Assembly: GCF_039871655.1 (NCBI RefSeq)
Contig: NZ_JBDPLZ010000004.1
Span: 186,001-250,000, forward strand
Reading direction: 5' to 3'
Origin: Actinocorallia sp039871655
Lineage (GTDB): Bacteria; Actinomycetota; Actinomycetes; Streptosporangiales; Streptosporangiaceae
DNA length: 64,000 nucleotides
A program made the position numbers and the translations under genes. Below are positions 51,967 to 60,028 of the stretch, one piece after another (the first letter of the stretch is position 1; the number at the start of each line of letters is the position of its first letter). The notes beneath the pieces were generated by a model. The model saw only the letters and a list, made by a program, of their open reading frames with translations, ran no database searches and had not been told where the DNA came from.

Positions 51967-52494
51967 GTGGACGAGGTCGAGGCCGACTTCACGAGGTTCG
52001 TGCGGGAGCGCGGAGCGGGACTGCTCCGGTTCGCCACCGCGCTCACCGGCGACCGGCACCAGGCCGAGGACCTCCTCCAGGCCGTCCTGGAACGGACCTA
52101 CTCCCGCTGGACGAAGATCTCCCGGCGCGGCGATCCGGAATGGTACGTGCGCAGGTCGATCGTCAACGCGGCCAAGGACGGATGGCGTGGCGAGAGCCGC
52201 AAGAACGCGGCGCTCGAACGGCTGGGCGCCGAGGACGAGGCCGTCTGCCTGCCGTTCGACGACTATGTGATGCGGGACGCGCTGCGCAGGGCGCTGCGCG
52301 GACTGGCTCCGGGGCAGCGCACCGTGGTGGTGCTCCGGTACTGGGAGGGGCTCAGCGAGGCCGAGGCCGCCGCACTGATGGGCGTCTCGGTCGGCACGGT
52401 CAAGAGCCAGACACACCGTGCCATGAAAGCGCTGCGGATCTCGCTGGAACTGAAGGACGAAGCCGCCGTCGAGCCGGCCGGGAGGTCGCTGTGA
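51967..52494 (+). CDS. ECF-family RNA polymerase sigma factor (SigE/SigM-like)
   Basis: The product is 175 aa. Region 2 is FTRFVRERGAGLLRFATALTGDRHQAEDLLQ with the polymerase-binding helix and -10 recognition (YSRWTKISRRGDPEWYVRR), and region 4 holds the helix-turn-helix (EGLSEAEAAALMGVSVGTVKSQTHR). It belongs with actinobacterial SigE-family ECF factors. GTG 51967 follows AAGGAGGG, so I prefer it over GTG 51937. The next gene overlaps by GTGA and encodes an anti-sigma-like membrane protein. The -10 and -35 it recognises are unknown. Confidence 0.92.
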   Translation: MDEVEADFTRFVRERGAGLLRFATALTGDRHQAEDLLQAVLERTYSRWTKISRRGDPEWYVRRSIVNAAKDGWRGESRKNAALERLGAEDEAVCLPFDDYVMRDALRRALRGLAPGQRTVVVLRYWEGLSEAEAAALMGVSVGTVKSQTHRAMKALRISLELKDEAAVEPAGRSL

Positions 52495-53135
52495 GCTCTG
52501 ACGAACCTCTCGAGTCCATGATCAAGGCTTGCGTGGACCATGAGGTCCTCGACGTGGCGCTGCCGCCCGGGTTCGCCGAGCGCGTCACCGGGAGAGCGCG
52601 CGAGAAAAGGCGCCCGAGGCGGCTCCAGTGGCCCATCGGCCTGGCGGTACTGGCCACGGCGGCCACCCTCGTGAGCGTGGAGGCCTCGCTCCAGCTCCAG
52701 CCCGCCGACGACCACGTCACCGCGCCCGCCGGGCCCGCCACGCCCGCGGCCGGGCCCCGGGCGCTCGACGGCCGGGTGACCGTCACGTCGCTGCCGCTGG
52801 GCGCGACGATCTCCGGACAGGCCGAGACCGATCCGCGTGGCGACCGCTTCATCTGGAGGACCGACTATCGCTGGAGCCATGGGGGAGGCTTCGCGGCGAT
52901 CAGCGTGTTCAGCGGAAACGTCACGATCGACGGCATCGCCGCGGAGTACCGGATCGCCCAGGACCCGGCCGAACGGGTGCGGGTGCCCGTGTCCAGAGGA
53001 GAGGCGATGGTCTGGACGCACGACCGGCACCACGTGATCCTCCAGCCGGAGCCCGGGCTGGTCGTCTATGTCGTGACGTCGGGGCTCAGCCGCGAGCGTG
53101 CGGTGCGGATAGCGGAGGGGGTGAGAGTCGGATGA
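52491..53135 (+). CDS. membrane anti-sigma-like protein
   Basis: The product is 214 aa. Residues 1-45 are cytoplasmic and basic (RAREKRRPRRLQW), one membrane helix follows at about 44-64 (PIGLAVLATAATLVSVEASL), and the outer domain has about 145 residues. The start at 52491 overlaps the sigma-factor stop as GTGA, the classic arrangement of ECF operons. No HxxxCxxC zinc motif is present, so it is not a ZAS-type anti-sigma; its sigma-binding role is inferred from position. Outer-domain motifs such as WRTDYRWSHGG do not match a family I know. Confidence 0.72.
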   Translation: MSSDEPLESMIKACVDHEVLDVALPPGFAERVTGRAREKRRPRRLQWPIGLAVLATAATLVSVEASLQLQPADDHVTAPAGPATPAAGPRALDGRVTVTSLPLGATISGQAETDPRGDRFIWRTDYRWSHGGGFAAISVFSGNVTIDGIAAEYRIAQDPAERVRVPVSRGEAMVWTHDRHHVILQPEPGLVVYVVTSGLSRERAVRIAEGVRVG

Positions 53136-53182
53136 TCAGCAGGATCCACTTCGGATGCCGGTAGAAGACCGCCGCCTACGCA

Positions 53183-53233
53183 GACCTGCCGCCTCCCCGC
53201 GCCGGATGACCGGAGCAAGGGAGGCGGCAGGTC
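53183..53233. terminator. bidirectional terminator
   Basis: The arms 53183-53197 and 53219-53233 pair perfectly over 15 bp (GACCTGCCGCCTCCC and its complement); the loop contains an inner CCGG-ATGA-CCGG. It separates the anti-sigma gene from the convergent TetR gene. Confidence 0.8.
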
Positions 53234-53264
53234 GGCGTCAGGGGCCGTGACGCGGTTCGGACGG

Positions 53265-53900
53265 TCAGGACTGCGGGGCCTGGGCCGTGGCCAGGTTGGC
53301 CATGAAGAGCGTGGTGCAGCCGTCGACGAGCTCCTCGCGGGTGGAGACCAGGTCGCCTTGGAGCCAGGCGGTGAGGGCGTCGGCGAAGCCGCCGACGATG
53401 AAGCGGGCGGCCAGCATCAGGGCCGGAGAGGCCTCGTGGCCGGCGGCCCGGCCCGACATCAGGTCGGTGAACATGTGCGAGGTGTCGAGCCTGCGCCGCA
53501 TCAGGGCGGGGCTGGCCATCGCCTCGGCCAGCACCAGCCTGCCCTTGCGCGGGTCGTCGCCGAAGTGGTGCACGATGGTGGTGATCACCGCGTGGACCCG
53601 GGCCCGGGTGTCCTTGGGCGCGTCGAGCAGGGCGGTGACCGAGGCCTCCCGCAGTTCGGCGACGACCGCGTCGTAGACCTCGATGACGAGAGTGTCGAGG
53701 TCGGTGAAGCTCTCGTAGAAGTACCGGGGGGTGAGCTTCGCCTGCTCGATCACCCCCCGGACCGTGGTGCCGTGCAGCCCCGCGGTCCCCAGCAGTTCGA
53801 GACCGGCCTCCATGAGGCGGGCACGGCGCTCGGCCACCCGGGCCTCAGCGCTCGCGCCGCCGTAGGAACGTCGTCGCCTTGGTCCGGAATCCATCCTCAC
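53265..53900 (-). CDS. TetR-family transcriptional regulator
   Basis: The product is 211 aa. The N-terminal helix-turn-helix is LLGTAGLHGTTVRGVIEQAKLTPRYFYESFTD; the ligand domain is helical and unspecific. The start is ATG 53900 or 53894; neither has a ribosome site, so the mRNA may be leaderless. It lies 67 bp after purB on the same strand. Its target is unknown; nothing links it to the neighbours. Confidence 0.88.
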   Translation of the reverse strand: MRMDSGPRRRRSYGGASAEARVAERRARLMEAGLELLGTAGLHGTTVRGVIEQAKLTPRYFYESFTDLDTLVIEVYDAVVAELREASVTALLDAPKDTRARVHAVITTIVHHFGDDPRKGRLVLAEAMASPALMRRRLDTSHMFTDLMSGRAAGHEASPALMLAARFIVGGFADALTAWLQGDLVSTREELVDGCTTLFMANLATAQAPQS

Positions 53901-53967
53901 ATCCTGACAGAAACTTTGTGCAAAATGAGTGGGCGGACGGCGGGGGACCGGCGGATCGGAGCCCGCG

Positions 53968-55401
53968 CTAGAGGATCGCGCCCGGAGAGTAGGACGCGGC
54001 CTCCGGGTGGCGCTTGACCAGCTCGTCCACCCGGGAGACGACCGCGCTCACCTGGGACGCCGCGGCGCCGGTGAAGGACAGCCGGTCGGCCATCAGCGCG
54101 TCGAGCGCGGCGCGGTCCAGCGGCAGCCGCTCGTCGGCGGCGAGCCTGTCCAGCAGCTGGTTGTCCGCGGTGCCCTGCTCGCGCATCGCCAGCGCCGAGG
54201 CCACGGCGTGCTCCTTGATGACCTCGTGCGCCTCCTCGCGGCCGACTCCTGCCTTGACGGCGGCCATCAGCACCTTGGTGGTGGCCAGGAACGGCAGGTA
54301 CCGGTCGAGTTCGCGGGAGGCGACGGCGGGGAAGGCGCCGAACTCCTCCAGGACGGTCAGGAACGTCTCGATCAGGCCGTCCACGGCGAAGAACGCGTCG
54401 GGCAGGGCGACCCGGCGCACCACCGAGCAGGAGACGTCGCCCTCGTTCCACTGGTCGCCCGCGAGCTCGGCCGTCATCGAGGCGTAGCCCCGCAGGATCA
54501 CCATGAAGCCGTTGACCCGCTCGCAGGAGCGGGTGTTCATCTTGTGCGGCATCGCCGAGGAGCCGACCTGCCCCTCCTTGAAGCCCTCGGTGACCAGCTC
54601 GTGCCCGGCCATCAGCCGGATCGTCTTGGCCAGCGACGACGGTCCCGCAGCCACCTGCACCAGCGCGGAGAGCACGTCGTAGTCCAGCGAGCGCGGGTAG
54701 ACCTGGCCGACGCTGGTGAAGGCGGTGCCGAAGCCCAGGTGCTCGCTGACCCGCTGCTCCAGCTCCGCGAGCTTGCCGGAGTCCCCGCCGAGGAGGTCCA
54801 GCATGTCCTGCGCGGTGCCGACCGGGCCCTTGATGCCGCGCAGCGGGTACCGCGCGATGAGCTCCTCCAGCCGCGCGAACGCCACCAGAATCTCGTCGGC
54901 CGCGCCCGCGAACCGCTTGCCCAGCGTGGTGGCCTGCGCCGCGACGTTGTGGGAGCGGCCCGCCATCACCAGCTCGGAGTACTGGGAGGCCAGCGACCCC
55001 AGCCGCGCCAGCACCGCGACGAGCCGGTCGCGCACGTGCTCCAGGCTGAGGCGGATCTGCAGCTGCTCGACGTTCTCGGTGAGGTCGCGCGAGGTCATGC
55101 CCTTGTGCACGTGCTCGTGCCCGGCCAGCGCGTTGAACTCCTCGATCCGCGCCTTGACGTCGTGCCGGGTGACCTTCTCCCGCTCGGCGATCGAGTAGAG
55201 GTCGACGTCCTCCAGCACCCGCTCGTAGTCGGCGAGGGCCTGTTCGGGCACCTCGATCCCGAGGGCCGCCTGGGCGCGCAGCACGGCCAGCCACAGCCGC
55301 CGCTCCAGCACGACTTTCTGCTCCGGCGACCAGAGCGCGGCCAGCTCCGGCGAGGCGTACCGGCCGGCGAGGACATTGGGGATACGAGGCTTGACAGTCA
55401 C
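53968..55401 (-). CDS. purB: adenylosuccinate lyase
   Basis: The product is 477 aa, normal for the longer actinobacterial form. It acts twice in purine synthesis: it releases fumarate from SAICAR and from adenylosuccinate. The fumarase/aspartase signature is GQVGSSAMPHKMN; HEHVHKGMTSRDLTENVEQ and the AGRSHNVAAQATTLGKR stretch carry active-site residues. It is transcribed alone. The start follows a clear break from the acyl-CoA dehydrogenase gene, 59 bp away. Confidence 0.96.
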   Translation of the reverse strand: MTVKPRIPNVLAGRYASPELAALWSPEQKVVLERRLWLAVLRAQAALGIEVPEQALADYERVLEDVDLYSIAEREKVTRHDVKARIEEFNALAGHEHVHKGMTSRDLTENVEQLQIRLSLEHVRDRLVAVLARLGSLASQYSELVMAGRSHNVAAQATTLGKRFAGAADEILVAFARLEELIARYPLRGIKGPVGTAQDMLDLLGGDSGKLAELEQRVSEHLGFGTAFTSVGQVYPRSLDYDVLSALVQVAAGPSSLAKTIRLMAGHELVTEGFKEGQVGSSAMPHKMNTRSCERVNGFMVILRGYASMTAELAGDQWNEGDVSCSVVRRVALPDAFFAVDGLIETFLTVLEEFGAFPAVASRELDRYLPFLATTKVLMAAVKAGVGREEAHEVIKEHAVASALAMREQGTADNQLLDRLAADERLPLDRAALDALMADRLSFTGAAASQVSAVVSRVDELVKRHPEAASYSPGAIL

Positions 55402-55460
55402 GTTCCCCGATCCTATCCCGCCAGCTCAGCCCCGCCGGAGCCAGGTCCCGGCACGGAGGG

Positions 55461-56486
55461 TCAGGCCGCGTCGCCCTGGAGGACGGTGCGGGCCAGGCGG
55501 GCGCGGTGCCAGGCCGGGGTGCCGAACAGCTGGGCCGCGCTGTGGGCGCGCTTGAAGTACAGGTGGGCCTGGTGCTCCCAGGTGAAGCCGATGCCGCCGT
55601 GGAGCTGGATGGTCTCGGCGGCGCACGTCTGGAAGGCCTCGGCGCAGTAGGACTGGGCCATGGCGGCGCGCTCGGCCGCGTCCGGGGCGTTCTCGGCCAG
55701 GGCGCGGGCGGCGTCGTGGCTGAGGGAGCGGGAGGACTCCACCAGGACGTACATGTCGGCGAGGCGGTGCTTGATCGCCTGGAAGGAGCCGATGACGCGG
55801 CCGAACTGCTCGCGGGTCTTGACGTACTCCAGGGTGAGCTCCAGGCACCGCTCGGCGCCGCCGAGCTGCTCGGCGCTCAGAGCCGTCGCGGCCACCGCGA
55901 GCAGGCGCTCCAGGACCGCCTCGCCGTCGGCGCTGAGCAGGGTGGCGGGGGCGCCGTCGAAGGTCACGCGGGCCTGGGGCCGGGTCTGGTCCATCGGGAC
56001 GAGGGACTCGACGGACGCCGCGGACGCCTCGACCTCGAAGAGCGCGAGGGAGCCGTCCAGCAGGGCCGGGACGAGGAAGAAGCCCGCCTCGGCGCCGTCC
56101 AGCACGTGCTCCTTCACGCCGTGCAGCCTGCCGTCGCGGACCTCGGCGCGGAGGGCGGCCGGGTCCCAGGAGCCCCGCTCGGCCCAGGCGAGCGCGCCGG
56201 TGACGGAGCCTTCGGCGAGGTCGGGCAGCCGGTCGTGCGCGCCCGCGGCCAGCAGCGCCTGCGGCACCAGGACGGCCGAGCTCAGGTAGGGCACGGGCGA
56301 GACGGCGCGGCCCAGCTCCTCGCAGACGATGTGGGTCTCGGCGAGGGTGCAGCCGATGCCGCCGTGCTCCTCGGGGATGGCCAGGCCGAACGCGCCGAGC
56401 TGCTCGGCCAGGATCGCGGCGGCGTCGTCGCGCTGCAGGGCCGAACGCACCGTGGCGCGGAGTTCTTCCCGCTCGTCGGGGGTCAT
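55461..56486 (-). CDS. short acyl-CoA dehydrogenase (FadE31-33 / IpdE2-like)
   Basis: The product is 341 aa, shorter than usual dehydrogenases (about 380), as in the actinobacterial alpha2beta2 sterol-type enzymes that pair with a second subunit. It has an ACAD fold with GAFGLAIPEEHGGIG, the helical core LTLEYVKTREQFGRVIGSF and LHGGIGFTWEHQAHLYFKRA near the end. I chose ATG 56486; a longer frame reaches 56543. It is transcribed after the fadD3-like gene, 40 bp downstream. In the KstR2 regulon such proteins dehydrogenate late ring C/D CoA esters. The exact orthologue cannot be settled by eye. Confidence 0.85.
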   Translation of the reverse strand: MTPDEREELRATVRSALQRDDAAAILAEQLGAFGLAIPEEHGGIGCTLAETHIVCEELGRAVSPVPYLSSAVLVPQALLAAGAHDRLPDLAEGSVTGALAWAERGSWDPAALRAEVRDGRLHGVKEHVLDGAEAGFFLVPALLDGSLALFEVEASAASVESLVPMDQTRPQARVTFDGAPATLLSADGEAVLERLLAVAATALSAEQLGGAERCLELTLEYVKTREQFGRVIGSFQAIKHRLADMYVLVESSRSLSHDAARALAENAPDAAERAAMAQSYCAEAFQTCAAETIQLHGGIGFTWEHQAHLYFKRAHSAAQLFGTPAWHRARLARTVLQGDAA

Positions 56487-56526
56487 GGACGTCCTCCAGT
56501 GGTCTTCGGTGGGGCTTGGGGGCGTG

Positions 56527-57990
56527 TCACTTGACCCGGGCACGCAGTTCGGGCTTGACGACCTTGCCTCCGGGGTTGCGGGGCAGGGCGTCCACGACGT
56601 GGAAGTGCCGGGGCACCTTGAAGTTGGCCAGCCGCTCGCGCAGCCAGGCGGTCAGCTCGGCGTCCTCGACGGGGGCGCGGGTGACGAGGAAGGCGGCGCC
56701 GACCTCGCCGAGCCGCTCGTCGGGCACGCCGATCACCGCCGCCTCGACGACGGCCGGGTGGGTGACGAGCACGTTCTCGATCTCGGCGGGGTAGGCGTTG
56801 AAGCCGCCGACGACGAACATGTCCTTGAGCCGGTCGGTGATCGTCAGGTATCCGCGTTCGTCCAGGACGCCGATGTCGCCGGTGTGCAGCCAGCCGTCGG
56901 GGTCGATCGCCTCGGCGGTGGCCGCGGGGTCGTCGAGGTAGCCCCGCATGACGTTGTAGCCGCGCACGCAGATCTCTCCGCGCTCGGAGATGCGGATCTC
57001 GGTGCCGGGGATCGCGGGCCCGGTGGTGGTCGCGACGGTCTGCGCGTCGGAGTCCGGCGGGCACATGGAGACGACGCCGCACTCGGTCAGCCCGTAGGCG
57101 GTGAGGATGGAGGGGATGCGCAGGTCCTCCCGCATACGGCGGACGAGGTCCTCGGGCACGTTCGCGGCGCCGGTGACGGCGATGCGCAGGGAGTGCCGGA
57201 GTTCGCGGGAGTGCTCCAGCAGGGAGAAGAAGATGGTCGGCGCCCCGGCCAGGACGGTGATGCCCTCGTTCGCGAGCCGGTCGAGCACGACGTCGAGGTC
57301 GAAGACGGGCTCGGGCACCATCGTCGTGCCGCTCAGCATGCAGACGAAGATGCCCGCCTTGTAGCCGAAGGTGTGGAAGAACGGGTTGATCAGCAGGTAG
57401 CGGTCGCCCGGGCGCAGGCCCACGACCTCGGCCCACACCTTGAAGGTCCGCATGTTCTGCTGGTGGGAGCTGAGCACGCCCTTGGGGCGTCCCGTCGTGC
57501 CGGAGGTGAAGATGATGTCGCAGATGTCGTCGGGGGAGACCTCGGGCAGCGGCTCGGATTCCGCTGAGCAGGACAGGGCGTAGTCGTCGACCATCACGGT
57601 CTGCTTCAGGTCGGGCAGGTCCTCGCCCTTGAGTAGTTCGGGGTAGTCCACGCCGAGGAAGCCGGTGACGGTGTAGAGCGCGACGGCCTTGGAGCGGCGC
57701 AGGATGTCGGCGGCCTCCGGGCCCTTGTACCGGGTGTTGAGGGGGATGAGGGTGGCGCCCGCCAGGGACAGGCCGAGGGCCTGGACGATCCAGTGCCGGC
57801 TGTTGGGGGCCCAGAGGCCGACCCGGTCGCCGGGGCGGATGCCGCGCGAGGCCGCGGCGCGGGCGGCGCGCCGGATCTCGGCGGCGAGTTCGGCGAACGT
57901 CCAGCGGACCTCGCCGTCCACGAGGGCCTCGCGATCGCCGTGGGTGGCGGCGGCGTACTCGACGAGCGCCGGGACCGTGTTCGGAACCAT
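56527..57990 (-). CDS. fadD3: acyl-CoA ligase of sterol ring C/D breakdown (FadD3-like)
   Basis: The product is 487 aa. ANL motifs are DIIFTSGTTGRPKGVLSSHQ, TAYGLTECGVVSMC, GWLHTGDIG, DRLKDMFVVGGFNAYPAEIE and the catalytic lysine in RNPGGKVVKPEL. From memory the sequence follows mycobacterial FadD3 closely over PFFHTFGYKAGI, ITDRLKDM and ANFKVPR. FadD3 adds CoA to the bicyclic HIP left from sterol rings A/B and so starts ring C/D breakdown. It is divergent from fadE30 across 165 bp. Confidence 0.85.
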   Translation of the reverse strand: MVPNTVPALVEYAAATHGDREALVDGEVRWTFAELAAEIRRAARAAASRGIRPGDRVGLWAPNSRHWIVQALGLSLAGATLIPLNTRYKGPEAADILRRSKAVALYTVTGFLGVDYPELLKGEDLPDLKQTVMVDDYALSCSAESEPLPEVSPDDICDIIFTSGTTGRPKGVLSSHQQNMRTFKVWAEVVGLRPGDRYLLINPFFHTFGYKAGIFVCMLSGTTMVPEPVFDLDVVLDRLANEGITVLAGAPTIFFSLLEHSRELRHSLRIAVTGAANVPEDLVRRMREDLRIPSILTAYGLTECGVVSMCPPDSDAQTVATTTGPAIPGTEIRISERGEICVRGYNVMRGYLDDPAATAEAIDPDGWLHTGDIGVLDERGYLTITDRLKDMFVVGGFNAYPAEIENVLVTHPAVVEAAVIGVPDERLGEVGAAFLVTRAPVEDAELTAWLRERLANFKVPRHFHVVDALPRNPGGKVVKPELRARVK

Positions 57991-58014
57991 CCGGCCTTCT
58001 CTCCTTCGTCCGAT

Positions 58015-58034
58015 GTGTCCCGATCACGGGACAC
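58015..58034. promoter_or_regulatory. inverted repeat upstream of fadD3
   Basis: GTGTCCCG-ATCA-CGGGACAC has perfect 8-bp arms and lies 25 bp upstream of the fadD3-like start. It could be an operator or a leader hairpin. Confidence 0.5.
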
Positions 58035-58129
58035 GCGGGTGTGCCTGATCGGATGCCGCTATATGACAGGGACGCGCACGCCGGGGGCAACGCCGGTCCC
58101 GTGGAGTGGGATCGTAGCCGATTCTTTCT

Positions 58130-58143
58130 AACAACTGTTTGGT
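58130..58143. promoter_or_regulatory. candidate KstR2 operator upstream of fadE30
   Basis: On the minus strand the site reads ACCAAACAGTTGTT. It keeps the CAA-N4-TTG frame of the mycobacterial KstR2 consensus (AnCAAGnnCTTGnT) together with its outer A and T, but the inner G and C differ. It sits 13 bp before fadE30 and overlaps the likely -10 (TAGAGT, 58143-58148), where a repressor would act. Confidence 0.5.
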
Positions 58144-58155
58144 AGAGTTCGCGGT

Positions 58156-59331
58156 ATGAACGAAACGCCCGAGGACAAGGCCTTCCGCGAAGAGGTGCGC
58201 GCCTGGCTCGCCGAGCACCTGAACGGCGACTTCGCCCACGCCCGTGGGCTGGGCGGCTCCGGACGCGAGCACGAGGCCTTCGAGATCCGGTTGGAGTGGG
58301 AGCGCCACATGGCCGCCCACGGCTGGACGTGCGTGGGCTGGCCCGTGGAGTACGGAGGCCGGGGCGCCTCGGTCGAGCAGCAGGTGATCTTCCACGAGGA
58401 GTACGCGCTGGCCAACGGCCCCGGGCGCGTCAACCACATCGGCGAGAACCTCATCGGCCCGACGATCATCGCCTACGGCACCGAGGAGCAGAAGAAGCGT
58501 TTCCTCCCGCCGATCGTGGCCGCCACCGAACTGTGGTGCCAGGGCTACTCCGAGCCCAACGCCGGCTCCGACCTGGCCAACGTGCAGACCAAGGCCGTCC
58601 TCGACGGCGACGTCTGGAAGGTCTCCGGCCAGAAGGTCTGGACGTCGCTGGCGATGGAGGCCGACTGGTGCTTCGTGGTCTGCCGCAGCGAGCCCGGCTC
58701 GTCCCGGCACCACGGCCTGTCCTACCTGCTGGTCCCGATGGACCAGGCCGGCGTGGAGATCCGGCCGATCGTCCAGATCACCGGCACCAGCGAGTTCAAC
58801 GAGGTCTTCTTCGACGACGCCGTCACGGACGCGTCCCACATCATCGGCGCGCCCGGCGAGGGCTGGAAGATCGCGATGGCCACGCTCGGCTTCGAGCGCG
58901 GCGTCGCCACCCTCGGCCAGCAGGTCGGGTTCCGCCGCGAGTTCGAGGGCGTCGCCGAACTGGCCCGCAAGACCGGCGCCGTCGACGACCCGCTGCTGCG
59001 CGACCGGCTCACCCGCTCCTACATCGAACTGGAGGCGATGCGCCTCAACGCCGTCCGGATCATGGAGGGCGTCGCGGCCGGCGCGCCCGGCCCCGAATCG
59101 TCGATCTCCAAGCTGGTGTGGGGCACCTGGCACCGCGAGCTCGGCGAGATCGCCATGGAGGTCCTGGGCGCCGCGGGCATGCTCGCCCAAGGTGAGCCCT
59201 ACGACCTCGACGACTGGCAGCGGCTGTTCCTGTTCTCCCGGTCCGACACGATCTACGCCGGGTCGAACGAGATCCAGCGCAACATCATCTCCGAGCGGGT
59301 GCTCGGCCTTCCGCGCGAGGCACGGCCGTGA
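58156..59331 (+). CDS. fadE30: acyl-CoA dehydrogenase of sterol ring C/D breakdown (FadE30-like)
   Basis: The product is 391 aa, full length. It carries ELWCQGYSEPNAGSDLANVQT, GQKVWTSLAMEADWCF, QITGTSEFNEVFFDDA, and DTIYAGSNEIQRNIISERVLG at the end; these blocks match mycobacterial FadE30, which dehydrogenates 5-OH-HIP-CoA. TAGAGT 12 bases before the ATG suggests a leaderless transcript. The next gene encodes the KstR2-like repressor. The chance of a different acyl-CoA dehydrogenase is small given the neighbours. Confidence 0.87.
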   Translation: MNETPEDKAFREEVRAWLAEHLNGDFAHARGLGGSGREHEAFEIRLEWERHMAAHGWTCVGWPVEYGGRGASVEQQVIFHEEYALANGPGRVNHIGENLIGPTIIAYGTEEQKKRFLPPIVAATELWCQGYSEPNAGSDLANVQTKAVLDGDVWKVSGQKVWTSLAMEADWCFVVCRSEPGSSRHHGLSYLLVPMDQAGVEIRPIVQITGTSEFNEVFFDDAVTDASHIIGAPGEGWKIAMATLGFERGVATLGQQVGFRREFEGVAELARKTGAVDDPLLRDRLTRSYIELEAMRLNAVRIMEGVAAGAPGPESSISKLVWGTWHRELGEIAMEVLGAAGMLAQGEPYDLDDWQRLFLFSRSDTIYAGSNEIQRNIISERVLGLPREARP

Positions 59332-59385
59332 GAACTTCCCCGAAGGTTCGGGCCTCCCGCGTCGGTCGGCACCGGTAGGAGTCCC

Positions 59386-60018
59386 ATGTGCGCACGTCGG
59401 CGTGATGCCGAAGGCACCGCCGCCACGCGGGCGACGCGGAGAGCCGAGCTGCTCTCCGCGATCGCCGAGGTCTTCGCCGCCCGCGGCTACGCCGCGACCA
59501 CCGTCCGGGAGGCCGCGGAGGCCGCCGGAATCCTCGGCGGCAGCCTCTACTACCACTTCGACTCCAAGGAATCGATGGTCGACGAGATCCTCTCGACGTT
59601 CCTGGACGAGATGTGGACCGACTACGAGAAGGTCCTCGCCTCGGGGCTGGACGCGACCCGGACGCTCCGGGCGCTGGTCGCGTCCTCCTTCAAGAGCATC
59701 GAACGGCACCGCGCGGCCGTCGTCATCTACCAGAACGAGTCCAAGCACCTGGTGGAGAACGAGCGGTTCGGGTACCTGACGAAGTCCCAGCACCGGTTCG
59801 AGAGCACCTGGAAGGACCTCCTGAAACAGGGCGTCGAGGAAGGCGCCTTCCGCTCGGACCTCAACACGGGGCTGATCTACCGCTTCATCCGCGACACCGT
59901 CTGGGTGGCCGCGTCCTGGTACCAGCCCGGCGGGCGGCTCGACGCCGAGGAGATCGCCCAGCAGTACCTCGCCATGGTCCTCGAAGGGATCCAGGCGAAC
60001 CAGCACCCCGCGACATAA
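59386..60018 (+). CDS. kstR2: TetR repressor of sterol ring C/D genes (KstR2-like)
   Basis: The product is 210 aa. The DNA-binding part is AEVFAARGYAATTVREAAEAAGILGGSLYYHFDSKESMVDEI. The ligand part keeps ERHRAAVVIYQNES, GVEEGAFRSDLN, LIYRFIRDTVWVAASWYQPGG and QQYLAMVLEGI, the same order and spacing as mycobacterial KstR2, which releases DNA on binding HIP-CoA. AGGAG precedes ATG 59386 by 8 bases. It lies within the operon fadE30-kstR2-fadA6, so it is probably autoregulated. Confidence 0.88.
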   Translation: MCARRRDAEGTAATRATRRAELLSAIAEVFAARGYAATTVREAAEAAGILGGSLYYHFDSKESMVDEILSTFLDEMWTDYEKVLASGLDATRTLRALVASSFKSIERHRAAVVIYQNESKHLVENERFGYLTKSQHRFESTWKDLLKQGVEEGAFRSDLNTGLIYRFIRDTVWVAASWYQPGGRLDAEEIAQQYLAMVLEGIQANQHPAT

Positions 60019-60028
60019 GGAGAACCCC

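Noticed and set aside
53265..53900. TetR gene as a second regulator of the sterol genes
   Set aside because: It is separated from them by purB, and the KstR2-like gene within the cluster already fills that role.
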